Shown piece after piece: positions 1 to 7,454 of a DNA stretch of 27,067 nt. Position numbers and translations under genes: made by a program. The stretch covers positions 1 to 27,067 of the forward strand of contig SDNV01000022.1 of NCBI GenBank assembly GCA_004524515.1. Reading direction: 5' to 3'. The notes below the pieces were generated by a model, which had not been told where the DNA came from, searched no databases, and was given only the letters and a program-made list of their open reading frames with translations. The DNA comes from Promethearchaeota archaeon. GTDB lineage: Archaea > Asgardarchaeota > Lokiarchaeia > Sigynarchaeales > SOKP01. Position 1 is the first letter of the stretch. Every line of letters begins with the position of its first letter.

Positions 1-199
1 ATTCAATATTTTGTTTTTATGTTTTATATTATTTTACTACTTCCCTTAAAATTTTAAAATTATGAATATTCCACTTAAAACTGAAATATTAACTAAAAAA
101 ATGCAATAGAAATCATTAAGTAAAATAATTATAAAAAGATAGATCTTTTAATTTGAAGGATTAGAGTTGGTTTAATTTCCGAAATTCGTCAAGAACATT

Positions 200-628
200 T
201 TAGCCGCCGCCTAATTGCATTTTTAACGCCAATATTTTTCCTTGAATTTTGACCGCAAACTGATGTTGTCCTAACCCAATACTATTCATGATATTATAAG
301 CTTCTTGATATAATTTCAATGATTCTTCCAGATTTCCTATATTTGTATGGACAATCGCCATGTCATGAAGGCATAAAGCTAATAAATCTTTAAACCCGCC
401 ATTATTATAAATATTAGCAGCTTCTCCTAGGAGTTGTAAAGCTTTATCCCGATTGCCTGCTGAAAAATGGATTAGAGACAATTTTTGAAATACCATTGCT
501 TTTCCTTTTAAATCCCCTCTACTTTCTGCCAACTGTAGGGCTTTTTGACACGTCTGTGCTGCACCATTTAAGTTACCTTGATCAAGATCTCTTTCAATTT
601 GATTAATTAAATCCTCAATATTTTCCAT
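200..628 (-). CDS. Small TPR-repeat protein
   Basis: The 142-residue product is almost entirely helical repeats. About three tetratricopeptide units can be read at a spacing near 40 residues, with the usual small/aromatic pattern (for example DKALQLLGEAANIY near residues 61-74 and ESLKLYQEAYNIM near 101-113). There is no signal peptide, membrane segment or catalytic motif, so it is presumably a cytoplasmic protein-interaction module. The ATG at 626-628 has no Shine-Dalgarno sequence. It lies 92 bases downstream of the SIR2-TPR gene on the same strand, and its repeats resemble those of that gene. It could be an accessory or regulatory partner, or a fragment split from a larger repeat protein. 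The TPR assignment is firm; the role is unknown. Confidence 0.8.
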   Translation of the reverse strand: MENIEDLINQIERDLDQGNLNGAAQTCQKALQLAESRGDLKGKAMVFQKLSLIHFSAGNRDKALQLLGEAANIYNNGGFKDLLALCLHDMAIVHTNIGNLEESLKLYQEAYNIMNSIGLGQHQFAVKIQGKILALKMQLGGG

Positions 629-720
629 ATCTTATACCCACTGAAATTTGAATTAAAATATTAATAAGTTTTTAATTTATAAACATTTAGAAATAACAAA
701 AAAGTATATCGAAATAATTT

Positions 721-3279
721 CTAAATATTAAACCGATTCTCAAACTTATCGAATTTAGCCTTTATTTTCTTTTGATTTTCTATATTCTCAATTTGGCGAT
801 GTATTTTATCTGCTTTTTCCGATTTTTCAAGCCCTAAAATATTTAATATACTAAGGGCATCATTCATTTTTTCTAGTGCTTTATCAAATTTGCCCATTCG
901 AGAATAAAGAACTCCCAAATTAAATAACACATCCACATTCTTCTCTTGTAAATCTTTCTTAGTATAAAATTCCATTAGATTTTCAAAATAATGGATTGAC
1001 ATCTCAGGCTTACCAAGATTGAGATAGATTGCACTCAATTCCTGGACTGCGAGTTCCATATATTTAAATTCCTTTGATTCTTGGAAAATTCGAATCGCTT
1101 CTTCATAACATTTTATTGCTCCATCAGGCTGTCCTTGTTCTTTATAGATGCGAGCGAGTTTAATTAGCATTACTGCTTTTCCTATGCTATCATTCCATTC
1201 CTCACTAATTTCAATTACTTTTTTTAGCAGATTAATAGCATCTATAAAATTTCTCTGCTTCAAATAATCATCTGATTTTAGTGCTAGATTATTTCGGATG
1301 TGATTAAATTTCTTGTATATTTCTTCCTGCAACCCACTTATATTAAGTTTATCATTAATTTGACTTGCTTCCCGATATACTCTGAGCGCTTTAAAGAAGT
1401 CTCCTTGATTTAAATACATAAATCCCATTTCTAAATCTAATCGAATTAAAGCTGGATGATCATTTAATTCCTTGAATATTAAATGAGCTTGTTGAAATTT
1501 TTCTTGAGCCTCTTCAAATGAATTTTGATTTTGTAAAATATTTGCTAAATTAACCAGAGCAATGGCTTTATCTTTTTTTAGACCAAGATTATCGAAAATT
1601 TGCACTGCCTTGGACCGCAATTCAATTGCTTCTAATATTCTTTCTTGATTAACGTATACATCTGCCTTTGCTTCTAATATAAGACCTATCGCTTTTTCAT
1701 CTTTTAATTGCTCGGAAATTTTTAATGCTTGATCTAAATGAGTAAGTGCCTCTTGATAGTCTCCTTTTTGGCAAAGAGTTTGCCCAATATTCGTAAGACT
1801 TGCTGCTCTATCCTTAAGCATACCTTTTTCTCCAAAAATCTTTAACGCCTCTTCTTGATAATCTGAAGCTTTTGAGAGATTTCCCCTGTCTCTATAAATA
1901 TTTGCCATGTTATCAAGAATAACTGCAACACGATCTACATTATTCGAGCTTTTAGATATGTCAAGAGCTTGTTCATATAATCTTAAAGCTTCTTCAAATT
2001 TTCCTTGCTTTTTATAAACCATTCCCTTGCCGTTTAAAACTCCCGAAATACCATCTAGATCACCAATTTTTTTATAAATGACTTCGGCATCTTCATAAAA
2101 TTCGAATGCTTTTTCATAATCTCCCTTATCAATATATATCGCTGCTATATTTAAATATGCATTAGCCTGTCGGGGATTATCTGGTTGAAGTCCGGAAAGC
2201 AGAGACATCATATGCATACAAGATATTGCTTCATCATATCTATTGAAATGCCGATATATATTGAAAGCAATAAAAAATTTATCTACATCTGAAGGAGCAG
2301 AAAGATTGTGTTTAAGCCAGCCTATAGGGGGTAATGCAAATTGTTCTGAACTCAGCATCGGGGGAGTCTCTAATAATTCCTTTACCATTCGGGAGGTATT
2401 CACATTGACCCGATAAATTTTTTGTATGTTTCCGGTCTCATATATATCTAAAAGAATTTGACTTACTTTATCGAGATTTTGAGATGAGTCTGACATTAAG
2501 GAATCAACACTATACACTTTTTCTTTGCCTCCATCATCATAAAGAAAGTCAATCCAAATAATTTCTTTTAAGTTTTTAATAATTTTCAAAGTAGGCACAA
2601 CATCAAAATCATCGCTACCCGAATACCCCATTACTACTAAGCTACGTTGATTTGTAATATTCTCAAAAAAAGGGCGCTTAAAAGATTCCATTTGAAAAAT
2701 ATCTAGACCCTCCTTATTTGAGCCGAACGCTTGAATGGTTGCCACTAAAGAATCTATAGTATTCTCATTAGTAATTATATTATGTGGCGAACCATGAATT
2801 TTATAAAGGGAGTTTTTCCCTGAGTTTAATAATTCATATGGATCTTGAAATCTCCCGAAATCCTCTCTGGTGATCACCGGAACAATATTCTTTTCCGGAA
2901 CTCCAGAATATAAAAGAGCATACTCAATTAAGAAATCAAAATTAGTGGTCATAACAAAATGACCTTTTTGAATCATATCTGCAAGGAAAAAATGCTGCAT
3001 ATTTGGTTTATCACATTGCCCATAATATTCAATGGTCGCCAAATTTTTATCAAGCTGATCCCTAATTACCTCAATCAAACCCTCGAATCTCAAATCTTCA
3101 ATTTGTAATATTTTTTCGACTTCAGATTCATGACACGTATAAATTATTAAGGTTTCCATCATTGCCTTTCCCGCGGGTAAGCAGGAAGGGGAATCTATGG
3201 AACATCCCGCACCAACCAAAAAGGTGAGGTTTTTATCATCATTCAATAAATCCTTAATGCTAAGGTTTGTAAGCTTCAT
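721..3279 (-). CDS. SIR2-like NADase domain fused to a TPR array
   Basis: The 852-residue product has a SIR2-like N-terminal domain (about 1-250) followed by a helical linker and roughly a dozen TPR units at about 40-residue spacing (about 335-830). The nucleotide-binding motif GAGCS is at 23-27, TTNFD with the conserved Asn is at 111-115, IHGS with the conserved His is at 161-164, and GYSGSDD is at 218-224. These are the landmarks of the SIR2_2-type domains that hydrolyse NAD in prokaryotic immunity (ThsA, DSR2 and short-Argonaute-linked SIR2). No zinc-binding Cys pairs of true sirtuin deacetylases are seen. By analogy, the TPR part would sense a trigger or oligomerise and release NADase activity. 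That role is inference. The ATG at 3277-3279 has no Shine-Dalgarno sequence, and an A/T-rich TATA-like stretch lies about 12-22 bases upstream. The small TPR gene follows on the same strand. Confidence 0.88.
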   Translation of the reverse strand: MKLTNLSIKDLLNDDKNLTFLVGAGCSIDSPSCLPAGKAMMETLIIYTCHESEVEKILQIEDLRFEGLIEVIRDQLDKNLATIEYYGQCDKPNMQHFFLADMIQKGHFVMTTNFDFLIEYALLYSGVPEKNIVPVITREDFGRFQDPYELLNSGKNSLYKIHGSPHNIITNENTIDSLVATIQAFGSNKEGLDIFQMESFKRPFFENITNQRSLVVMGYSGSDDFDVVPTLKIIKNLKEIIWIDFLYDDGGKEKVYSVDSLMSDSSQNLDKVSQILLDIYETGNIQKIYRVNVNTSRMVKELLETPPMLSSEQFALPPIGWLKHNLSAPSDVDKFFIAFNIYRHFNRYDEAISCMHMMSLLSGLQPDNPRQANAYLNIAAIYIDKGDYEKAFEFYEDAEVIYKKIGDLDGISGVLNGKGMVYKKQGKFEEALRLYEQALDISKSSNNVDRVAVILDNMANIYRDRGNLSKASDYQEEALKIFGEKGMLKDRAASLTNIGQTLCQKGDYQEALTHLDQALKISEQLKDEKAIGLILEAKADVYVNQERILEAIELRSKAVQIFDNLGLKKDKAIALVNLANILQNQNSFEEAQEKFQQAHLIFKELNDHPALIRLDLEMGFMYLNQGDFFKALRVYREASQINDKLNISGLQEEIYKKFNHIRNNLALKSDDYLKQRNFIDAINLLKKVIEISEEWNDSIGKAVMLIKLARIYKEQGQPDGAIKCYEEAIRIFQESKEFKYMELAVQELSAIYLNLGKPEMSIHYFENLMEFYTKKDLQEKNVDVLFNLGVLYSRMGKFDKALEKMNDALSILNILGLEKSEKADKIHRQIENIENQKKIKAKFDKFENRFNI

Positions 3280-3405
3280 TTGAATTCTGAGATTTAAATA
3301 TATTATAGTTAAAATTTAAGATTAGAAATAAAAATTGGCGAGAAATCAAATTTCTCAAATAAAAAATTTCTTATTTGTTATAAAAATGGATAAGATTGTC
3401 ATATA

Positions 3406-3741
3406 TTAGTCAATTTTCGCGCCACAGGTTTGGCATATATTTTCAGTTGCCGGACTGCCACAGTGAGGGCAGAATTTGTGCATTTCAGGTTCAACGGCTA
3501 CGGGTTGTGGAGGTTCAGGTTGTGGAGCGGGAGCAGGTGCGACGGGAGCGGGTTGCTGAACCGCAGGTTGTGGGCTTGAATATTTTGCTTTCTTTACTTT
3601 TTGCTGAGACATACAAATACCTCCCATGATAAATCCAACTCCGATGATAACAAAGAAGAAACCAAATCCAAAAACGAAAGTAAATACGATAATAATGATT
3701 CCAATTACGCAAAAACAGGCGCTTTGATCATCTTGTGCCAT
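3406..3741 (-). CDS. Membrane protein with C-terminal zinc ribbon
   Basis: The 111-residue protein starts with a short Asp/Gln-rich segment. A strongly hydrophobic, Phe/Ile/Gly-rich region follows (about 9-43), long enough for one or two membrane helices. Next comes a Pro/Ala/Gln-rich linker (about 55-85), then a zinc ribbon with Cys pairs CPHC (91-94) and CQTC (103-106). Small proteins combining a membrane anchor, a flexible Pro linker and a zinc ribbon are common in archaea and rarely characterised. The zinc ribbon would face the cytoplasm if it binds protein or nucleic acid. Another minus-strand frame within the gene is also open over 65 codons, but only this frame has the Cys ribbon and the hydrophobic pattern. 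Function unknown. Confidence 0.78.
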   Translation of the reverse strand: MAQDDQSACFCVIGIIIIVFTFVFGFGFFFVIIGVGFIMGGICMSQQKVKKAKYSSPQPAVQQPAPVAPAPAPQPEPPQPVAVEPEMHKFCPHCGSPATENICQTCGAKID

Positions 3742-4051
3742 TTAATATCCCTCATGATTTTATTTACATTTAAGTGATCATAAATTCCACGTTTTTAAAT
3801 GTTTCAAAAAGCATATCAATTTATAATTTCATATTTTAAAGGAGCACTTTTTATGCAAACAATCCCATTTAAAATTGAAGAGTAAAAAATTCAAAAAAAA
3901 TATCATTAAATTTTAAATCGGATTTTACTTGTACTTTAATATACTAAATTTTAATAATTTTTAAGTAAAAACAAGGGTGAGATAGATAGTAAATGAACAT
4001 ACAAGAGGCATAGGGAAAGAGCACCCTAAATCGCTATTAATTCAATCATTA

Positions 4052-4489
4052 GTGGCTGGATTCTTTTTTCTAATCTGGATTTTAGATTCCTTTATATTTG
4101 AATTCTCAACTGGTTTGTCAGCTTTTATTCCATTGATTCTACGTTTAGTGATATGTTTAACTTTAGTAATAGTTGGATGTGGCTTAATATTTGTAACTGG
4201 TCATATTCTGTTTCATAAAGAAAATGAATCTTCAAAATTAATAACGACAGGTATATTTTCACATGTCAGACATCCTATATATCTTGGGGCTCTTATATTA
4301 TATTTAGGACTGATTCTTTTCTCATTCTCATTGTTATCGTTGATTTTCTGGGTTAGTATAATCATTGCATATGATAGACTTGCTACTTTTGAAGAAAAAG
4401 ACCTTGAAACTTTATTTACACAAGAATACTTAGCGTATAAGAAAAATGTGCCTAAATGGTTTCCCAGAGTTAAAAAACATTCAAAATGA
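4052..4489 (+). CDS. Isoprenylcysteine methyltransferase-like membrane protein
   Basis: The product has three to four hydrophobic segments and the signature HVRHPIYLGALI, which belongs to the ICMT / phospholipid methyltransferase fold, where this His-Arg-His-Pro segment helps bind S-adenosylmethionine. The C-terminus (FEEKDLETLFTQEYLAYKK and a Trp-Phe-Pro-Arg ending) also fits this family. In archaea these proteins are usually annotated as methyltransferase family proteins of unknown substrate, which may be a lipid or isoprenoid thiol. The start given is GTG at 4052, the only usable canonical start in this frame. The frame is open back to 3986, however, and the upstream codons (EHPKSLLIQSLVAGF, just before and into the called start) resemble the N-terminus normal for the family. 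The true start is therefore probably upstream. Confidence 0.72.
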   Translation: MAGFFFLIWILDSFIFEFSTGLSAFIPLILRLVICLTLVIVGCGLIFVTGHILFHKENESSKLITTGIFSHVRHPIYLGALILYLGLILFSFSLLSLIFWVSIIIAYDRLATFEEKDLETLFTQEYLAYKKNVPKWFPRVKKHSK

Positions 4490-4537
4490 AGTAATTCATA
4501 AAAACCTTGGAGAAATGTAATCTATCCTAACTAATCT

Positions 4538-4553
4538 CTATTATTTTTTTATT
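4538..4553 (+). terminator. T-rich tract after the methyltransferase-like gene
   Basis: A run of T residues lies about 50 bases after the stop of the plus-strand gene, in a context with no coding. Archaeal transcription commonly ends at T-rich stretches without a hairpin. This is a weak call because the whole region is A/T-rich. Confidence 0.3.
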
Positions 4554-4662
4554 TAATAAAATAAAATGAGAGTTCCCCTCAAGATATAATCTATAAAAAA
4601 AAACAGAATTAAAAAGGGAATTAAAGGAGAATTCAGGTTCCTTGAAAAATGAGCCTATTAAA

Positions 4663-5826
4663 TTAATATATCGTAAATCTTTTTCTTTTCTTTCTCTGGA
4701 AACGGGTTTCTCTTTTTCGTATCTCCTTATTAATGAGCCCTTCTATATTACAGAGATGAACATATTCATCTTTAAGTACAAGAGTTATAGCCACTCCTCT
4801 CTTATTCATTCGGGAAGTTCTTCCGATTCTGTGTACATAAACCTCAGGATAGTGGGGGACATCATAATTAAATACGTGAGATATGTCATCGATATCTAAT
4901 CCTCTAGCTGCGACATCTGTTGCCACTAACATATTGATCTTTCTTTTTCGAAATTTTTTTAACATCTTTTCTCGCTGATATTGGGTCATTCCACCCGATA
5001 ATGTTCCTACTTTACTTCTTACCCTTCTATCTTTTTTCAGGCTCCTAGACAACCAATCTGCCGTTTTCCTTGTATTAACGAACACTAAAGCATGATTTGG
5101 TCTTTCACGCCTTAATATATCAACGAAAGTATTATATTTTTGCTCAAAAAGATCAATTAGATAATAAAATTGTAGAGTATTACCAACCGTCATATCATCT
5201 CTACTTAGATTGATGAATTCGAATCTCTCTTTGCTATACTTCTTCACCAACTCTCTCATATCATAGTTGAGCGTAGCTGAAAATAACATAAATTGATAAT
5301 CGGTCTTTATTTGACGAAGTATATATTTAATGTCTGGAGCAAATCCCATATCCCACAATCTATCTGCCTCATCGAGAACTACGAATCTGATCTTTTTAAA
5401 TTTTAGTTTACGTCTTTTATATAAGTCTATAATCCGTCCAGGAGTGCCCACAATGATTTGAGCTCCCTTTTTAATTTTTTTTATTTGTTCGTGAATCGAT
5501 ACTCCTCCATATACCGTCATGGAAGAAATATCCCCATTGCCAATTTCAGTAATAACATTATGAACTTGTTTAGCAAGTTCTCGAGTTGGTAATAAAATGA
5601 GACATTCTCCTCGGACTCCCTTTAATTTATCAAGAATAGGTAAAATGAAGGCTATCGTTTTTCCAGTACCTGTTTTTGATTGCACCATTACATTCTGTTC
5701 CTCTAAAATTAGAGGGATAGTTTCTTTCTGTACTGGAGTAGGGGTTCGTATTTTCATATTCGACCTCAGCGCTTTAGAATACTCATCGCTGATGCCGAGA
5801 TCTTTAAAACTCAATTCCGTATTCAC
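4663..5826 (-). CDS. DEAD-box ATP-dependent RNA helicase
   Basis: The 387-residue protein is a minimal DEAD-box helicase core with both RecA-like domains and only a short basic tail. Visible motifs are a Q-motif region (about 6-33, ending TPTPVQ), Walker A SKTGTGKT (50-57), PTRELA (80-85), TPGR (128-131), DEAD (152-155), SAT (183-185), then in the second domain VATDVAARGLD and HRIGRTSR. All motifs needed for ATP-driven RNA unwinding appear intact. The C-terminus ends in a Lys/Arg-rich stretch (KKRKR) likely to contact RNA. The start is GTG at 5824-5826 with no Shine-Dalgarno sequence, and a TATA-like box lies about 40 bases upstream. A cold-shock protein gene lies next upstream on the same strand, so a role in unfolding RNA, perhaps at low temperature, is plausible. 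Confidence 0.96.
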   Translation of the reverse strand: MNTELSFKDLGISDEYSKALRSNMKIRTPTPVQKETIPLILEEQNVMVQSKTGTGKTIAFILPILDKLKGVRGECLILLPTRELAKQVHNVITEIGNGDISSMTVYGGVSIHEQIKKIKKGAQIIVGTPGRIIDLYKRRKLKFKKIRFVVLDEADRLWDMGFAPDIKYILRQIKTDYQFMLFSATLNYDMRELVKKYSKERFEFINLSRDDMTVGNTLQFYYLIDLFEQKYNTFVDILRRERPNHALVFVNTRKTADWLSRSLKKDRRVRSKVGTLSGGMTQYQREKMLKKFRKRKINMLVATDVAARGLDIDDISHVFNYDVPHYPEVYVHRIGRTSRMNKRGVAITLVLKDEYVHLCNIEGLINKEIRKRETRFQRKKRKRFTIY

Positions 5827-5862
5827 AATATTTCTGTCTATAATTAATTAAATGTCGTAATT

Positions 5863-5872
5863 CTTATATATT
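5863..5872 (-). promoter_or_regulatory. TATA-like box of the DEAD-box helicase
   Basis: On the minus strand this reads AATATATAAG, ending about 37 bases before the GTG start. This is the placement expected for an archaeal TATA box giving a short 5' leader. No ribosome binding site is seen between box and start. Confidence 0.45.
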
Positions 5873-6041
5873 TTTTTAAATTAGAAAAAAAAATTAATTA
5901 AAAAAATAGGTGGAAAATGAAGAATCAAATTTAAAACAGAAAAAACAATTAGAAATTTTTCTTGTTATTTTTTTACTTCTTCCAATATTTCCTTATATTT
6001 TAATTCTTAAATGGACACTTTTTAAGTAATTCATAAATTAA

Positions 6042-6296
6042 TTAAAAATAATATCCACGCTTTTGATAACTCTGACGGGGAGCTTGCTCAACAACTTCAA
6101 CTTCAGATGCCTGAGGGCCTTTTTGGCCATCTACAATCTCAAATTCTACTTTATCCCCTTCGTAAAGGGTTTTATATTCGCTAGAATCTCCTTGAATTGC
6201 GGAGTAATGAACGAATACGTCATCAGACTCGTCGTCAAGAGTAATAAAACCATAGCCTCGTCGGCTATTAAACCATTTTACTGTTCCTTCTACCAT
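6042..6296 (-). CDS. Cold-shock domain protein (CspA-like)
   Basis: This 84-residue protein is one cold-shock domain (OB fold) plus a short tail. The N-terminus GTVKWFN (4-10) and the two nucleic-acid-binding motifs, RNP1 RGYGFI (13-18) and RNP2 DVFVHYSAI (26-34), are intact, as is the Gly-Pro-Gln-Ala turn near 60-63. It should bind single-stranded RNA or DNA. It is longer than bacterial CspA (about 70 residues) because of a Gln/Arg/Tyr tail (about 71-84) that may add RNA contacts. CspA-type proteins are patchy in archaea and usually taken as acquired from bacteria; that is family knowledge, not visible here. It lies 215 bases upstream of the DEAD-box helicase on the same strand. Confidence 0.97.
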   Translation of the reverse strand: MVEGTVKWFNSRRGYGFITLDDESDDVFVHYSAIQGDSSEYKTLYEGDKVEFEIVDGQKGPQASEVEVVEQAPRQSYQKRGYYF

Positions 6297-6328
6297 TTCA
6301 AAAACCTAATGTTACAAAATTACACATT

Positions 6329-6338
6329 AATTTATAAT
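6329..6338 (-). promoter_or_regulatory. TATA-like box of the cold-shock gene
   Basis: On the minus strand this reads ATTATAAATT. Its downstream edge is about 32 bases before the ATG, which would give a leader of only a few to about ten bases. No Shine-Dalgarno sequence precedes the ATG, consistent with a near-leaderless transcript. Confidence 0.45.
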
Positions 6339-6637
6339 ATGTTTCTCAATATAGAAGGAATTCTTGATATCTAATAAATATTGGGATATATTTATAAAAA
6401 CAGTTTAATTTTTCTATTTTTTTATTTACACTTTCAAAATCAAGGAAAACAAATCATGAAAATTAGAATCCTATAAATTTTAGCTGATTCAGTTGCAATT
6501 TATAAATATTCATCCTTTTTGATTCGACTTTTACGATCCTTCTTATGTGATATTTTTATTTGGAAAAAATATCTCTCGTTAGTTTTTTTGATCATAATTT
6601 AGAATTTCCGACAAAATCTTGTAAAAATGAAGATAAT
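6339..6637. other. Non-coding gap between divergent csp and lrp genes
   Basis: This A/T-rich interval separates the minus-strand cold-shock gene from the plus-strand Lrp gene. I see no convincing short gene, RNA gene or repeat. Promoter elements for both flanking genes lie at its two ends and are listed separately. Confidence 0.5.
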
Positions 6638-6658
6638 ATGATAAATATTAATAATCAT
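6638..6658. promoter_or_regulatory. Imperfect palindrome upstream of the Lrp-type regulator
   Basis: A 21-base near-palindrome with ATGAT and ATCAT arms and an A/T-only centre lies about 70 bases before the regulator's start. A second, shorter TGAT...ATCA inverted pair follows at about 6681-6696. Lrp/AsnC proteins bind A/T-rich palindromes and often control their own genes, so these are candidate operators. In such A/T-rich sequence they could arise by chance. Confidence 0.35.
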
Positions 6659-6725
6659 GTATTCTATTAAATAAATAAGATGATCATTTTTTATCAAATC
6701 TTAACAATAAAGAGGAGATGATAGT

Positions 6726-7148
6726 ATGTTAGATGCGATTGATCTGAAAATATTAGAAGAATTAAAAGAAGATAGTAGGAAATCTTACAGCGAGATTGCA
6801 GAAACCGTAGGCAAAACAGAGGCAACCGTACGAAGACGTGTTAACAAATTAGTGGAAGATGATGTTATCAAACAATTCACTATAAAATACGATACCAACT
6901 CAAAACCAAAAGTGCGAGCGACTATTAAAATTGAAACCGATTTCAAGGATATAAAAAGAATTTTGAGTGAATTGATAAATATTGAAGAAATTACAGACGT
7001 CTGGAGACTTTCAGGGGATTGTGGAGTTTTTATAAAAATAGAAATTCCTACCATCGAAGAATTCAATCCCCTAATCGAGGGTAAAATTTCTCAAATTAGT
7101 GGGATTAAAATAATAGAAACGTGTTTCATTACGGATGTTATTAAATAA
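6726..7148 (+). CDS. Lrp/AsnC family transcription regulator
   Basis: The 140-residue protein has the standard two-domain layout. An N-terminal helix-turn-helix (about 4-50; DLKILEELKEDSRKSYSEIA then KTEATVRRRVNKL) is followed by an RAM/ligand-binding domain (about 63-140) with the alternating strands of AsnC proteins. It would act as a dimer or octamer, sensing an amino acid or related metabolite, with effector unknown. A strong ribosome binding site (GAGGAGATGA, 6712-6721) lies 4-5 bases before the ATG. The gene is monocistronic: its upstream neighbour is divergent and its downstream neighbour is convergent. Nearby palindromes suggest autoregulation. A pyrimidine-rich stretch just after the stop (about 7152-7195) may end transcription. 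Confidence 0.93.
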   Translation: MLDAIDLKILEELKEDSRKSYSEIAETVGKTEATVRRRVNKLVEDDVIKQFTIKYDTNSKPKVRATIKIETDFKDIKRILSELINIEEITDVWRLSGDCGVFIKIEIPTIEEFNPLIEGKISQISGIKIIETCFITDVIK

Positions 7149-7216
7149 TCATTCAAGTCTTTCCTTTCTTTTCTATCTTCTTCTTTTTAATCTCATTTGT
7201 ATGTAAGAGGATACAT

Positions 7217-7454
7217 CTATTTAGAAGTTGAGAGTTTTTCTAAATATTTTTTATATTTAGTGGTTAGTTTCCCATGATAATGAGGTTTACTTCCGACCTC
7301 TTTAGAAAATTGGTGAGCAACTTTATTTTTCCATGTGGTAAACGTATTAGTTTCTTCTCCTCCTTACATTTGCTTTTTTTTCCGTCAATTTTTCAAAAAC
7401 GAGTGCTTAAGATAATTTTTCTACTGTATTAGCATTAGCGGGAGGCGTCTTGCT
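7217..7454 (-). pseudogene. Decayed second copy of the GGxETxTFxxWK domain
   Basis: Reading on past the TGA stop of the lysine-tail gene (7455-7457) in the same frame gives a Pro/Ala-containing stretch, then a TAA (7407-7409). Next comes ALVFEKL (7386-7406), which matches ALTYEKL at 188-194 of the intact protein. Two extra bases at about 7364-7365 shift the frame, after which 45 residues align without gaps to the intact domain from its GG to its YLEKLS, with 19 identities including Thr-Phe-x-x-Trp-Lys. The copy ends at a TAG (7217-7219). It has no start codon of its own. The simplest reading is that the ancestral protein had two copies of the domain flanking the lysine tail and that the second was lost through a stop and a frameshift. 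All codons were read directly from the sequence. Confidence 0.75.

Noticed and set aside
721..3279. Reading the SIR2 domain as a protein deacetylase (sirtuin).
   Set aside because: The zinc-binding Cys pairs of sirtuins are absent, and the motif set fits the immune-type SIR2_2 NADases.
3396..3712. Alternative frames overlapping the zinc-ribbon gene on both strands.
   Set aside because: They lack any domain, and their composition is what the Pro-rich linker gives in other frames.
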